A DNA stretch of 64,000 bases from Fomitopsis serialis (GCF_022376445.1 NW_025955120.1:27306-91305), one strand, 5' to 3'; counted from the first letter of the stretch, positions 45,943 to 56,708 are shown. The notes: generated by a model not told the origin, from the letters alone. Translations and numbers: made by a program.

Positions 45943-46593
45943 GGTCGGATCGTAGGAGAAGTGGTATGCGGTGCTGGGGATGTCAAGTCCGAGGGGGACC
46001 TGAGGCCCCTTTATACGATTGCAGCCTGAGCGCATGGCTGAGACACGAAGCCAGCCAGCCGAGAAGATGGCACGTGGTCTTGCTACCAAGAATTGCCTAA
46101 ATCAGGCGTGCCACCATGGTCTTCGCAACCACGCATCCCGATGTGGCACTGAGTGGCACTGACCACACAACCTGAATGGGCGAACAATGGGCGTCGATCA
46201 CTCAGCCACATCTAGACGCGAAGGCAGCGAACCGAGAAGGCGTTATTGTGTCCTGGTGACTACAGATATTGCCTATCCCGGACGTTCCCCCGTGGTTATC
46301 GCTACCATGCAACCCGATGCAGGATTGGCCACTGAGCCCAGAGTAGGTTCGACACAAAAGAGTCGATCAGTCCCAAGTTCAGGCATCAGCCACATCTATT
46401 AAACATCTATATCGGGCGACGGTGCCACGGCGCTACTTATAATGTTCGGTTGCTATTGCCGTCCAGCCACGGCAAAGAGAATTCCCGCTTGGGAGCGCCG
46501 AAGCCACACTTGCCTCCGAGACACTTAAGGGCATCACTGTCTTTGACTTTCACGCACCCCCCACCATCGCTCTCTCCACACATATCAATCAAC
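45943..46593. promoter_or_regulatory. Shared divergent promoter, unit 3
   Basis: 651 bp. AGCGCCGAAGCCAC at 46494-46507 (reverse of the unit 1 box, and again 87 bp from the family 1 ATG), GTGGCACTGAGTGGCAC near 46144, and TTTATACG at 46010 as the family 2 TATA box. Confidence 0.6.
46010..46015 (-). promoter_or_regulatory. TATA box of family 2 gene, unit 3
   Basis: Reads TATAAAGGGG on the minus strand, about 68 bp before the ATG at 45942. Confidence 0.6.
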
Positions 46594-47339
46594 ATGACTT
46601 GGGTTCTTGGATGGCCTCTCTATGACGACGATGCGCTCAAGATTGACAAGCAGCACAATCTTGTCAAGGACCCGAATGCGGGAAATGCTCAGCGCATCCA
46701 AGCAGCCCGGCTGTGGGTCGCGGACCAGATCGGTGTTGTCCCTGTCCTCGCTTGCTTGGTCAACGACGAGATGGAGAGCGTGTACGCTATGTATGTCGAC
46801 TATGGGGACAACCGCTATCCTCCGACCGAGCTGGTTCCCGAGGAGACGACGATGACGAACAAGCAGTATCGCCGCATCAAGAGGGTCATGCCACTCAGGG
46901 ATTTCGGCTGGTACCAGTACAATGACCCGACCTGTGTAAAGTACAGTGAGTTTATGCGCCTTGCTATCTCTTTAGCGCGACTGATGTTGGCGATGAAGAG
47001 GAAATATTCTACGAGGACACCGACGACGGCGACGAGGACAGTAATGGGGGCAGCGACACGGGTAGTTATGGAGACGGCGAGGATGGAGAAGGCGATCACA
47101 AAGATGCGTCGATGAAGTTCGCTAGCGACGATGAAGACGCCGCTGGGAGTGACACTGAAACGGTGACCGACGGTGTAGTCCCGAAGATGGACCTGCTCCC
47201 AGACGACTCTGGGACTTCCGAGGCAGCCAAGTCGCTATCGACAGACTTCAGTGAGTGTGTCGAACATCATATGGGATTAGCTTCAACTAATTGACGTCGC
47301 GCAGATGCGTGTTGCACCATCGCTGCGCCGCAACCTTGA
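46594..47339 (+). CDS. Family 1 copy J (paired), intact, 212 aa
   Basis: Exons 46594-46945, 46999-47250, 47305-47339 close in frame. Exon 1: MTWVLGWPLYDDDALKI; the CWV motif is CLV here, the Trp being lost; YVDYGDNRYPPTELV; KRVMPLRDFGWYQYND. Exon 2 is acidic (FYEDTDDGDEDSNGGSD...) with SDTETVTDGVVPK. Exon 3: NACCTIAAPQP. Divergent from the split family 2 gene. Function unknown. Confidence 0.75.
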
Positions 47340-47691
47340 CTCAACACAGTTCATCTTGTCGTCATGCTGTCCGGGCTCTGCATCATCATCTAGCGCCTTG
47401 TCGTGTAGCACTCCTCCATCACCATCAACACTACATTGTAATTTGCCTGCATGTTTGTTTTAATCCCACTATCTCCGACCTGTACTATCAAGTATTGTGG
47501 CCTCGCGGTCCTGTAGAGTAGCATTCCACTGGCAAACAATCGTTATCACACTGAACTCACATATGCGTCCGCATCGAGCCTCAAAGTCGTATTACTGTGA
47601 GCTGTTTTGTATCACGTCTGATGTATCCATCTCCAACGCGTCCATTCTGCATTTACATAAACTGCGTCCTTGTACTTGAAGTTGTACTCTC
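47340..47691. other. Intergenic, no gene seen
   Basis: 3' UTR of copy J and spacer before the upstream element of copy K. Confidence 0.4.
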
Positions 47692-47741
47692 ATTGGCTAA
47701 GTAGGCGATCGGTCCTGTCGCGATCACATGCCCGAGGCCAC
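47692..47741 (+). promoter_or_regulatory. Family 1 upstream element, copy K
   Basis: ATTGGCTAAGTAGGCGATC, then CTGTCGCGATCACATG, then CCCGAGGCCAC; ends 105 bp before the ATG. Well conserved even though the gene is broken. Confidence 0.7.
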
Positions 47742-47845
47742 AGCCGTTCAAGTTCATTCCAAGCTCCCACGGTCACCTCAACACATCTGGAAAGTCGCCT
47801 TCGACCTCCCTAAGTAACATACTTGCATGCTTTGGTATTGTAATC

Positions 47846-48605
47846 ATGACTTGGGTCTTTGGCTGGCCTCTCTACGACGATGACGCGCTCAAGATTGCGA
47901 AGACGCGCAATCTTGTCAAGGACCCGAACGCAGGAAATTATCGGCGCATCGAAGTAGCCCAGCTGTGGGTCGCCGACCAGGTCGGCATTGTCCCTGCACT
48001 CTCCTGCCGGGTCAACGATGTTCCGGAGATTGTATTCGCTATATATGTCGACTACGGTGACAATCGCTACCCTCCAACCGACATCATCCTCGAGAACATG
48101 ACAATGTCCGACAACTTGAAGCAGTATCGTCGCCTCAAGAAGGTGATGCCACTCAGAGATTCTGGCTGGTATTAACACAATGACCCGTCCTGTGAACTGT
48201 ACAGTAAGTTGCGTGTGCCCTTGTATCTCTTCAACTCGACTGATGTCGGATGAAGAGGAGATGGTCGACGAAGAGATTGACAACAGTGACGAGGGTAGTG
48301 CCGAGGGCAGTGACACGAGTAACGATGGAAATAGCGATAGGGGAGAAGACGACAACGATAACACGTCGACTTCCAGCGACGACGAAGACACGCTGGCCCG
48401 GGCATGCGACAATGAAACAGTGACCGACGGTGTAGTCTCGAGGTCGGACTTGTCCGCAGAGGGGTCCAGCCCCTCCGAGCTCCTCCGAGGTGGTCACATC
48501 GCCTCCCGATGGCCTCTAGTGAGTGCGCCACACATCATAACAAACTACGCCTGTTGACGAGTTGACGTTGCCTAGAAATGCTTGTTGTACATTCGCTAAG
48601 CCGTA
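47846..48605 (+). pseudogene. Family 1 copy K, nonsense codon in exon 1
   Basis: ATG 47846, MTWVFGWPLYDDDALKI... in frame to PLRDSGWY, where TAA (48173-48175) replaces the Gln of the GWYQ motif. A two-residue insertion (SDNLKQ) and loss of the Trp in CWV (CRV) are further oddities. Beyond the stop, the acidic exon (DEEIDNSDEGSAEGSD..., CDNETVTDGVVSR) remains readable, and a degenerate terminal exon lies near 48575. Recently broken. Confidence 0.75.
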
Positions 48606-48949
48606 GCGTCGACACAAGGCAGTTCGTTCCTCCTCCTCTTGCCATCATACTATGCGGAATCTGTATTATAGTACTAGTATATTCTGTATCATCACTTCGC
48701 AGCCATCGACGTTGTGCTGTACTCTGCCTGTATAACTGACCCAATGTTATTATGTTCAATCAACTTATGTCGTGGCTTCGCAGCTGTAATGGTGGGAACC
48801 CCCTCTGGCAAATGATCACGCTGGATTCCTGTATAGGTACGCGTGTTCAGTCTCACGATCTAGTGTCTCTGCCTGCATTTGTGTCGCATTCGACGCCTTC
48901 GTCTCCGAAATGACCTTCCTACGTTCAACTCCGAGAACAAGGACCTCTC
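48606..48949. other. Intergenic, no gene seen
   Basis: Spacer between copies K and L. Confidence 0.4.
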
Positions 48950-48991
48950 ATTGGTTGGGCGATCATGCCACGATCACATGACCGGAGCCAC
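48950..48991 (+). promoter_or_regulatory. Family 1 upstream element, copy L
   Basis: ATTGGTTGGGCGATCATG, then CCACGATCACATG, ACCGGAGCCAC; about 430 bp before the ATG, the longest spacing, with other sequence in between. Confidence 0.6.
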
Positions 48992-49248
48992 ATTAACGGC
49001 TCACGTGATCCAATGTGGCCCAGCGGGCATTGCCTGATTGGGATTGTTTCCATATCAGGAAACACCCATTGCTATCGCTGACCATATTCACTGTGCAGTG
49101 TGTTGTGGCCTAACAACCGAACAATGGCCCAGAAGACATAGTGCCTACTACTATCCACTATGTACAACAATTCAAGCGGTGAATTAGTAACCACTGACAG
49201 TGGCACTGGCAGCGCTATTGACGAAGGTGTCACACGGCGTCACGGTGC

Positions 49249-49282
49249 GTGATGTTCCCCGTTCCCCGTTCCCCGTTCCGGG
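49249..49282 (+). repeat. Short tandem repeat
   Basis: Three to four copies of CGTTCCC upstream of copy L (GTTCCCCGTTCCCCGTTCC). Confidence 0.6.
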
Positions 49283-49423
49283 AACGTATCTCCCCGTGGA
49301 TCCGACTTTCTGCACCGGTTGCAACCTGTTGCAACCCAAACCGCATGTACTAATGCGGGAGTTGCGTCTGTCGTCCTCTCCCATTCTTCCTGTCTGTGCT
49401 CTGCTTGTGCTCTCATAATTGTC

Positions 49424-50162
49424 ATGACCTGGGTACTCGGCTGGCCTCTCTATGATGACGATGCGATCGAAATCGCGAAACAGCATCATCTCGTGAAAGT
49501 CCCGAATGCCGGTGACTATCAGTACATTCAAGCAGCCCGGCTATGGGTCGCAGATCAAGTCGGCATGATCCCTATACTTACCTGCTGGGTCAACAGCCTC
49601 CCTGAGCTCGTCTACGCTGCATATGTCGACTACGGGGACAATCGTTATCCTCTGACCAAACTCGTCAGCAAGGAGATCATGACTCGCGAGCAGCATCGCC
49701 GCCTCGGGCGAGCTATGCCACTCAGGGATCTTGGCTGGTACCAGTACGAAGACCCGTCCGGTGTCCTATATGGTGAGTTACTCAGTACCGGCACCTATTC
49801 TGACTTCGCTGATCGTCCATGCAGAGAAGACACGTCACGAGAGTGACGAGGACAGTGACGAGGACGATGACGAGGGCAGTGACGAGGGCAGCGATGACGA
49901 CAGCGACGGAGATGCGTCGATGAACAATACCGGCGATGAGGAAGATTGCGGAGAAGACAGTGTCGAGAGTGACTATGAGACGGTAACCGATGGCGCGGGC
50001 TCGAAGTTGGACTTGCTGCCAGAGGAGTCCGGAACCTGTGAGGCAGCGAAGTCGCTGCCCAACGACTTCAGTGAGTTTGTCGCACATAGTCTGAGATAAC
50101 CCATACTAACCATTTGGTGCTGCGTAGATGCATGTTGCACCATTGTTGGGCCGCAGCCTTGA
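49424..50162 (+). CDS. Family 1 copy L (solo), intact, 209 aa
   Basis: Exons 49424-49772, 49825-50070, 50128-50162 close in frame. Exon 1: MTWVLGWPLYDDDAIEI, CWVNSLPELVYAAYVDYG, GRAMPLRDLGWYQYED. Exon 2: ESDEDSDEDDDEGSDEGSDD..., with SDYETVTDGAGSK. Exon 3: NACCTIVGPQP. Closest to copy G in exon 1 and in the EKTRHESDED start of the acidic exon. No divergent family 2 gene. Function unknown. Confidence 0.75.
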
Positions 50163-50803
50163 TACAGGCTGTTCAACACGCCTTCTCTTATCGTCTTACA
50201 GTGAAAACATTGTGTGACGTCTGGATAGTAGCCCTCTATTCTCCCTCCCATTTTGAGATGTACTATGCATGTACGTCTCTCCTTATTCTGTCAACACACT
50301 GAGTGCACTGAGCACGTATTGCGAATGCACATGAGTTAGCAGTGTATCTTCATAATTGATTCCTTGTGTCCGAACAAATACTTACTGGGACTCATGTATA
50401 TGTGTGTATTCCTGCGTGTCCTTTCGGTATTGCGTCGTCTCGATATGTATCCACCAAACTGTCTTCACATCCAGAGCTCCCCCTCAGTGCAATTGGAACA
50501 TCCAACTGCCATAGAATGTATGTTCGTCTCCTACTGTGACAATAATCCAAGTTCGGTCTACTGTGTTTTTGCCACGGTACACGCGACAATGGACCCCCTT
50601 CCTCCTCCTCCTTCCTCCTCCTCATGCCTAAACGCCGGTAATCGGGGTCTGTCACCGGCAGTTGCCGTGACTGTCTTTGAAGCGCCGGATCACCAATTCC
50701 GTTGAACTGGCAACTTGCTGGCAACCGTTCGCAAACGACGCGCATGCGTTCCCTCGTCTCAGCTCATCCATTATTTATTTTATTTACCCTGCTTAACTCC
50801 ACC
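50163..50803. other. Intergenic, no gene seen
   Basis: No gene; no match to the upstream element was found before copy M. Confidence 0.4.
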
Positions 50804-51403
50804 ATGCCTTGGGTGTACGGCTGGCCTCTTTACAACAAAACGCGGTCAAAGCGCAGGCAGAACCTCCCGATCGTCCATGATCCCGCCGCCGGAGAGCTTG
50901 ATCTCATGGCAGAGGGACATAGTTGGATCATATCCAAGACCATCTGGCCGCACGTCAAATGCTGCTGAGTGAAGGGCGACCTAACGATGGTGTATGGGGT
51001 TTACGTCGACTGGAGGGATAGGGCACACTCTCCGAAGAAGGTCATGACTTCAGACATGGTGTTGGTTCGCCGGGGCCGCCTACTGGCCCAGTGCATGCCC
51101 CTGAAAGACTTCGGCTGGTATCGCTACGACGATGAGTCGTACACCCCCTTGGAAGGCGAGCTTTTGGGCAACACGGACCTCAGTCCCGAAGATTACTCAC
51201 TAGGCGAAGAGATTCTCGACGACGCAGACTCGGGAGACGAGTCGGATGGTGGCACGGATAGTGTTGACGACAGCGGCTACGGAGAGAGTGGCGACGGCGA
51301 CGAATCGGGTGAAGAACGCGAGGAAGACCTTGGGAAGACCACATCAGCGATGTCCAAGACGGAGTGGTTTCTCAGACGGGATCGTAGGCGTGGCCCTCAA
51401 TAA
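50804..51403 (+). pseudogene. Family 1 copy M, single TGA at a conserved Trp
   Basis: ATG 50804 reading MPWVYGWPLYNKTRSK. At 50966-50968 a TGA stands where the family has the Trp of the CW motif (KCC-stop-VKGDL); everything after is in frame to 51403: MVYGVYVDWRDRAHSP, CMPLKDFGWYRYDDESY and a long acidic tail (DDADSGDESDGGTD...) with no intron. Of the DYRDRAH subtype with A and B. 199 codons plus stop. One TGG to TGA change is enough to explain it, so the loss is probably recent. Confidence 0.75.
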
Positions 51404-52903
51404 CAAAGAGATCGAGTCACCTGGGGACTCGCCTGGGTATGTCGGCCTTTGTGTCTTGGGTTTGCACGTTCGACTGACCATGCTAACCAGATGTCCATCC
51501 TGCCTCCTAACGAGCGTTCTTGTAAGGAGTACCTCTCGGACGCTTACGTGCCTTGATTCCGAGTCCAGAACGTTGTTCCGCCGTTGGGCTGCTGTATCGC
51601 AGATGATCGTCAAGGTCGATGATGTACAGCGTGGTACATACGTTTCACGCTGGTGTCCAACGCATGTGCCGAAGCATGCAGTTGACGTGTATATGGATGG
51701 TCCACTGCAAGCATCCGTACGGCTTACATCTGAAGATCAGAGACGTTGTTGGGAGCACTCCGTGCCATACCCTCTCACGATCAAACTGGGTGACTACTGT
51801 GCGATATCTCGCGCTGCGCGTTCTCCTGTCATCTCATGCACACCCGGCCAAGGTTCACCGTCGCGGAACATCGCGCGAAGCTTGCTAGTAAGGTGGCTGA
51901 CATGGGATGTACCGGTCATACTCCTCTTGTGAACGTCTACAGCGCGTGGCGGATCGCTGAGTCTGCCCAGTGCGCGTTACAGACGATCCGCTGCTGCGGT
52001 ACAAGCGCTGCCAGTGGCATAGGTGCCGTGATCATCGGGGCTTTCCGTGATGCTTCATACGTTCCACCACTGACTGATGTACACTCGCCACTTGGTTTTC
52101 ACTGGTTCTTACTCAGTTACCTGACACATCGGACACTTCACCAGCGAACAACTGCCCAACTACCGCAACTCCCCTGCAGATGGGGGAATGCGATTCGTGT
52201 GGCTCTGACATTGATGTTTGCATCCTCGGATTCGGCAGACATGGAGATAATGCGATGCTCAGTGTCTCAGACAGTCTCACTGATATAACTGCCAGGGTGG
52301 ACCAAGGAGGGTGGGGTGCTTTGACCATCCTGCTCAGGCTCTCGTTGAGCGCCCTAGGGCCTGCAGTGACATTGTGCAGACGACTACAGACGGTGAGCGT
52401 AAATACTAATTGACATTCCCACCCGATGCCATTATGGTCATTCTTACTTCCAATTGATACATCTGTCTGATGAACGTCCAACGGTCCAACTAAGCACTGT
52501 TCATAGCAACACAGCCCCCAGCTCTTCTCATGACGCTTTCTTTCCCTCTTTCATGCGTACCCATACGACTGCCTGACTCGCTTCTTTCGTGTTCAACAGG
52601 TTCGGCAACTAGTTTTGTCTCAGTCGTCTTTTGGGACCGGTCGTCATGGTGGTCGACGAGGTGGACAAGGTGACATTTGCTTATCTGTTCGAAGGAAGTT
52701 GCATGTGTTCATGGCCTTTTGTGTTGCTGTAGACTCTGCATACGAGACATTGTGAGCCATCCTTCAAGTTTATGTGTCGATTCAAGTACTCTTTTGACTG
52801 GAGCGTACTAGTCCATCCTACGACAGGCACAAGTTTGAATAGCGTAATGATTCCTCAGCCACTCTTTTACCATCTCAATAAAGTGACTGACAAGCCTTCA
52901 TAG
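51404..52903. other. 1.5 kb without a clear gene
   Basis: May include 5' exons of the membrane protein ending at 53590. One candidate start (MVVDEVDK near 52645, followed by a GTGACA donor) is weak. Nothing else recognised. Confidence 0.35.
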
Positions 52904-53590
52904 ATTGCTCCAACAACAACTGGCACGGACACTGGGACAACAGCGGCGACGGCGACGTCCCAAACAACTTCATCCGATAATGGCTCATCTGCATCCATGG
53001 ACAATACTGCAACAGATACACTTTCGTCTGACAGTACCGACTCTGCTACACCCTCTCCCACCTCCGTCCAACCCTCCTTATCCACCCTCCCATCATCCAC
53101 CCCATCTTCGTCTTCATCCTCAGCTGTCTCTCCCACTAGCGCGGCTGATATTAGCACCTCACGGCACACCAACACTGGCGCCATCGCAGGCGGAATCATC
53201 GGCGGTCTGGTCGGCGTCCTCCTTCTACTCGGCCTCCTCCTCTGGGTCCTCCGCACGCGGCGCCGGCGGAAGATCGCGCCCTCCTCCGAGTTCCTGTCCC
53301 GCTCCGCAGCAGCTGGCACCGCCGTCTTCTCCCAGACGCGTATTAAAACACACGACGATGCGGACGCGCCGCCACCGTTCGCGCGCGGGACATTCATCGA
53401 TCCAATCGCGGAGAAGGTGCGCGAGGCGGAGGGGCATCGGTCCTTGTGGCGCGGGCCAAACGAGGGGCCCGAGCTCGGGCATTGGCACTATGGTCCACGT
53501 CAGGACGCGGAGGATTCAGAAGACGTGCCTGCAAGCTCCCCAACGACGGAGAGGCTCGAGAGGTCGGAGAAGACTTTCTTGATATTGTGA
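52904..53590 (+). CDS. Single-pass membrane protein with Ser/Thr-rich ectodomain (3' exon)
   Basis: The exon opens after an acceptor at 52903 and runs 228 residues to TGA at 53588. About 80 residues of Ser/Thr/Pro (mucin-like) precede a transmembrane helix (GGIIGGLVGVLLLLGLLLWVL), then an RTRRRRK stop-transfer and a ~120-residue cytoplasmic tail with DADAPPPFARG. Layout resembles fungal cell-wall sensor-like proteins (type I, glycosylated outside). The 5' end, including any signal peptide, was not found. Ligand or role unknown. Confidence 0.6.
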   Translation: MAPTTTGTDTGTTAATATSQTTSSDNGSSASMDNTATDTLSSDSTDSATPSPTSVQPSLSTLPSSTPSSSSSSAVSPTSAADISTSRHTNTGAIAGGIIGGLVGVLLLLGLLLWVLRTRRRRKIAPSSEFLSRSAAAGTAVFSQTRIKTHDDADAPPPFARGTFIDPIAEKVREAEGHRSLWRGPNEGPELGHWHYGPRQDAEDSEDVPASSPTTERLERSEKTFLIL

Positions 53591-53904
53591 GCCTCAGGCT
53601 CAGTGTATCTAAGGACGTTTGACGCGCCAGTGCGCCCAGCCTGCTCTTGTACTACTACGTGTTGTGCGGCTCTTGTGCACATGTGTAAACCCACAATCGG
53701 ACATTGGCGATGATGGAGAATGTGCATTCGGAGGGTAGAGGTGTCGCTACATGTGGGACGTACAATACGCTATAGGTGTTCTATTCTGTATAACATGCCA
53801 GTAAACAATCGAGTCTGAGACGAACATATCCAACCAAATGAGAGTGGACCAACGAGATCCATAAGACAACCAAACGGAGGGCAGGTGACGGTGAATGAAT
53901 CAAG
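53591..53904. other. Convergent intergenic region
   Basis: No gene seen. Confidence 0.5.
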
Positions 53905-56708
53905 CTAGAACTCCGCAGCCGGCAAGGCAGGTGTAAAGTACTCCTGTTCCGGACTTGAAGACGCATCAGACTCTACAGGAGACTCGTCATCCGAGTCGGA
54001 CGCGTTCGATGTGATCTCGACACGGGGCGTTCGCGGCCGCGTGAAACGGGCTAGGGATTGTTGCGCAGAGACCGGCCGCGGCTGTGCGATGGGGAGCACG
54101 CGGGGAGAGCCGCTGTAGAGACCGATGCTAGGGCGGAACGGAACAGGCTTATCGGGGAAGTCGATCGCACCGGGCATCCCTATGACGGAGGATACCACGG
54201 GAGACGGCGAAGGCGAGTACGCCTTCGGTGTGTGCAGGTCCGCGAGAGCGAGACCGTTCAAGTGGGAGCTAAGTGAACTAGAAGAAGCGGAGAGCACACT
54301 GTGAGCATCGCATATAAAGGAAGTCACCGGCACTCCGCACACATACCTGCTACCTTCGCCGGGAAGCTTGCGCTCGATCGGGGAGGACATGGGACTAGCT
54401 TGTATGACGACGTTGGAGGTATCGAGGAGCAACGCACGATCCCGTCTTTCCATCAACATCGGAGGAGAGACCTGACGGTCGAGCGGTGCTGCAACCTGAG
54501 CCACAGGCTGGGAAGCGGAGGCACATTCGACAGAACTGAGCAAATCGTCGTTGTCGCGAGGTTCCGACAGGAGCATCGGCCGTCCCGAAGCAGCCCGGGC
54601 GGCGAACGCGCCCCACTCGACGACCCGGCTCTCGAGGTTGCGCTTCGTTTCCTCCACCTCCGCGCACATTTGCTTGACCGTGGCACGCGCCAGCACCATC
54701 TCGTTCCGCTTATTCTGCAGCTCGGTCTCGGCGGTGTCCTTAGCTGTACGAAGCGCCTCGATAGTCTTCTTCGCTTCCTCCAGCGCTTGGCGCAGCTTGC
54801 CCGCCTCAGTTTGTGTGTCCGTTCGCAGGTCCTCAACAGCCTTGCGCGCGTCGGCCAGGTCGGACTGTAACTTCTCCTTGTCCGCTTCGCGTTCCTGCTG
54901 AGCATCATCGAGGGCATCATAGACATCGTCGAGCTCGGCGTGCAGTTGCTCGTACTGCACGGAGAGCGAAGCATACGCGATATTCGTCCTGGAGAACCGC
55001 AGCGAAAGAATCTGGTCAGCGGTAAGTCCTGACTCGTCTATACCCTCCATGCTGTCCGCGGGTGGTAGTAGAGCTCGTAGTGGTCGCGAGATAGGAAGCA
55101 TAGACACGTCATCGCTAGATGGTCGACAAGAGACAGGGCACATGTGCATGCGGAAGCGAGCCTCAAACAGTTCTTGGCCAAGAGTCCGGGAGTACCGCCA
55201 GAGAATCAACAAGCCAGTCAAGAGACGCCTAGAACAAACCTGGTACGTAGCGCGCTGCTGCGTGTAGAGTCCGACCAGTTCCTCGACGGCCACATCGCTT
55301 TCCTCATACAAGGTCCGCCATTGAGCTAGATCTCTTGCAGTAGCGAGGTTCGCAGCCTCCACGAGTACGAGCCGTCGACGCAGAGCCAGTTTGTCCTCTC
55401 GGTCCGAGCAAGCACGAGCAGCAGACTTCGCCTTTAGAGCCATCGAGAATCGCCAGAGCACGTGCAGACCAACCATGAGGACGGAGATAGACTTGTGCAT
55501 GCTAGCCTTGGCGAGCTTGAACTCGTTCAGCTCTTGAGCATGACTGAAGCAGACGCCTTCCGCCACGGTTTGCCATTCCTCAATCTCTTCCTGAGCGGTG
55601 CAAAGCTTGTCGTCCTGTTCAGCGAGCTCCAGAAGCAGCTCCTCCTTCTCCTCCAGTGCTGCCTCATGGCGATCCTCTAGGAGCTCATAGTCGAGAGATA
55701 ATACAGAAAGTCTCTCCTGCGTCGCGTTGTAATCCTGGGTTGTCCGAGAAAGTTGCGTCTTCAAGATGACCATACGACGCCAGACAATCACGTGGTAGAC
55801 ACGAAGAACCAAGATGAATCGTCTCAAAGTGTCCGTGTTCCTCGCCTCGGCCGCTTCGATGCGTCGTTCGTAGCGGTGAATACTTGATACCAACGTAGCG
55901 ATCCTCTGGTTCACGCCGGCCTCTCTTTGTTCTAAGCTGCGTTGACGATCTTCGAGGCGATCGACCCGGTCCCAAAGGACCTGTAGAGTCTGAATCGTTT
56001 GCCGCTGATGCGCGTTCACCTTCACGAGCTCATAGATGTGCTGATTGAGTGATTTGGCGTCGGGAAGCGGGATGATAGCAACCCTGCCGTCTCCTAGCTG
56101 TATTCGCAGCGTGTCCCCGACCCATTCGTGCTCGTCGGCTGGCCAGAGATCCCGAGGTTTCACGAGTACGTTCTTGTCGGCATCGACGGCATGAGGAAAC
56201 AGAGCAGCGCAGACGACCAATAAACACTCACCAGAAACCTGGCACGCACATCCAGGTTCCATCGCTCGAATCGCGCAGAACTGGGGAACAGCCGTGGAAA
56301 GTGCTTGGTCAACAGGCGAGTGAACACAGTCCAGAGTTCGTGATGCAGCCACGCCCACGCGACCATCGTGTTCAGAGTCCTGAACGAGCGCACGTTCTAC
56401 GACTTGGTATCAGCGCCGGTGAGAGGGTGCGTGATCAGACGACGTACCCAATGAACCGAGTCGACTTCAGCAATCGCGCACAGCAGAACGAAGGCGCCTG
56501 CGGCTACAAATGCGCAGACAGCTTCGCGCAAGAAGTCATAGACGTCCCAGAGAGCGATCTCGTAGTGCACCAGGATGAGCGCGAGGCATAACGCTATCGC
56601 AGGTTCATAGACAACATAGACGAAGGAGTGGATTGATGCGCGTAGGGCACTGGTAGCTTGCTCGCGTCGCGCTCTCGAGCGCTGGAATCTGGCAACAAAT
56701 GGCGGCAT
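53905..56708 (-). CDS. Large coiled-coil membrane protein, ~880-897 aa
   Basis: Exons 56708-56448, 56396-56232, 56172-53905 close in frame. The N-terminus has two hydrophobic spans (IALCLALILVHYEI; VCAFVAAGAFVLLCAIAEV), then WLHHELWTVFTRLL. A very long heptad-rich region follows (about residues 200-620), interrupted by repeated hydrophobic-aromatic motifs (VYHVIVWRRM, LHVLWRFSMAL, LLILWRYSRTL) at regular spacing. The C-terminal 200 residues are Ser/Pro-rich and end PEQEYFTPALPAAEF. A 48 bp in-frame intron (GTATGT...CTCACAG, near 54346-54299) probably removes 16 residues. No known domain; role possibly in membrane tethering or organisation. Confidence 0.7.

Noticed and set aside
19408..47339. 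Divergent family 1 / family 2 pairs as the HD1/HD2 mating-type locus
   Set aside because: No homeodomain motif (WFxNxR) in either family, and the exon plans differ from HD genes.
19408..50162. Tudor-domain reading of family 1 because of YVDYGDNRYPP
   Set aside because: Only a short resemblance; the rest of the domain does not fit by eye. A profile search would be needed.
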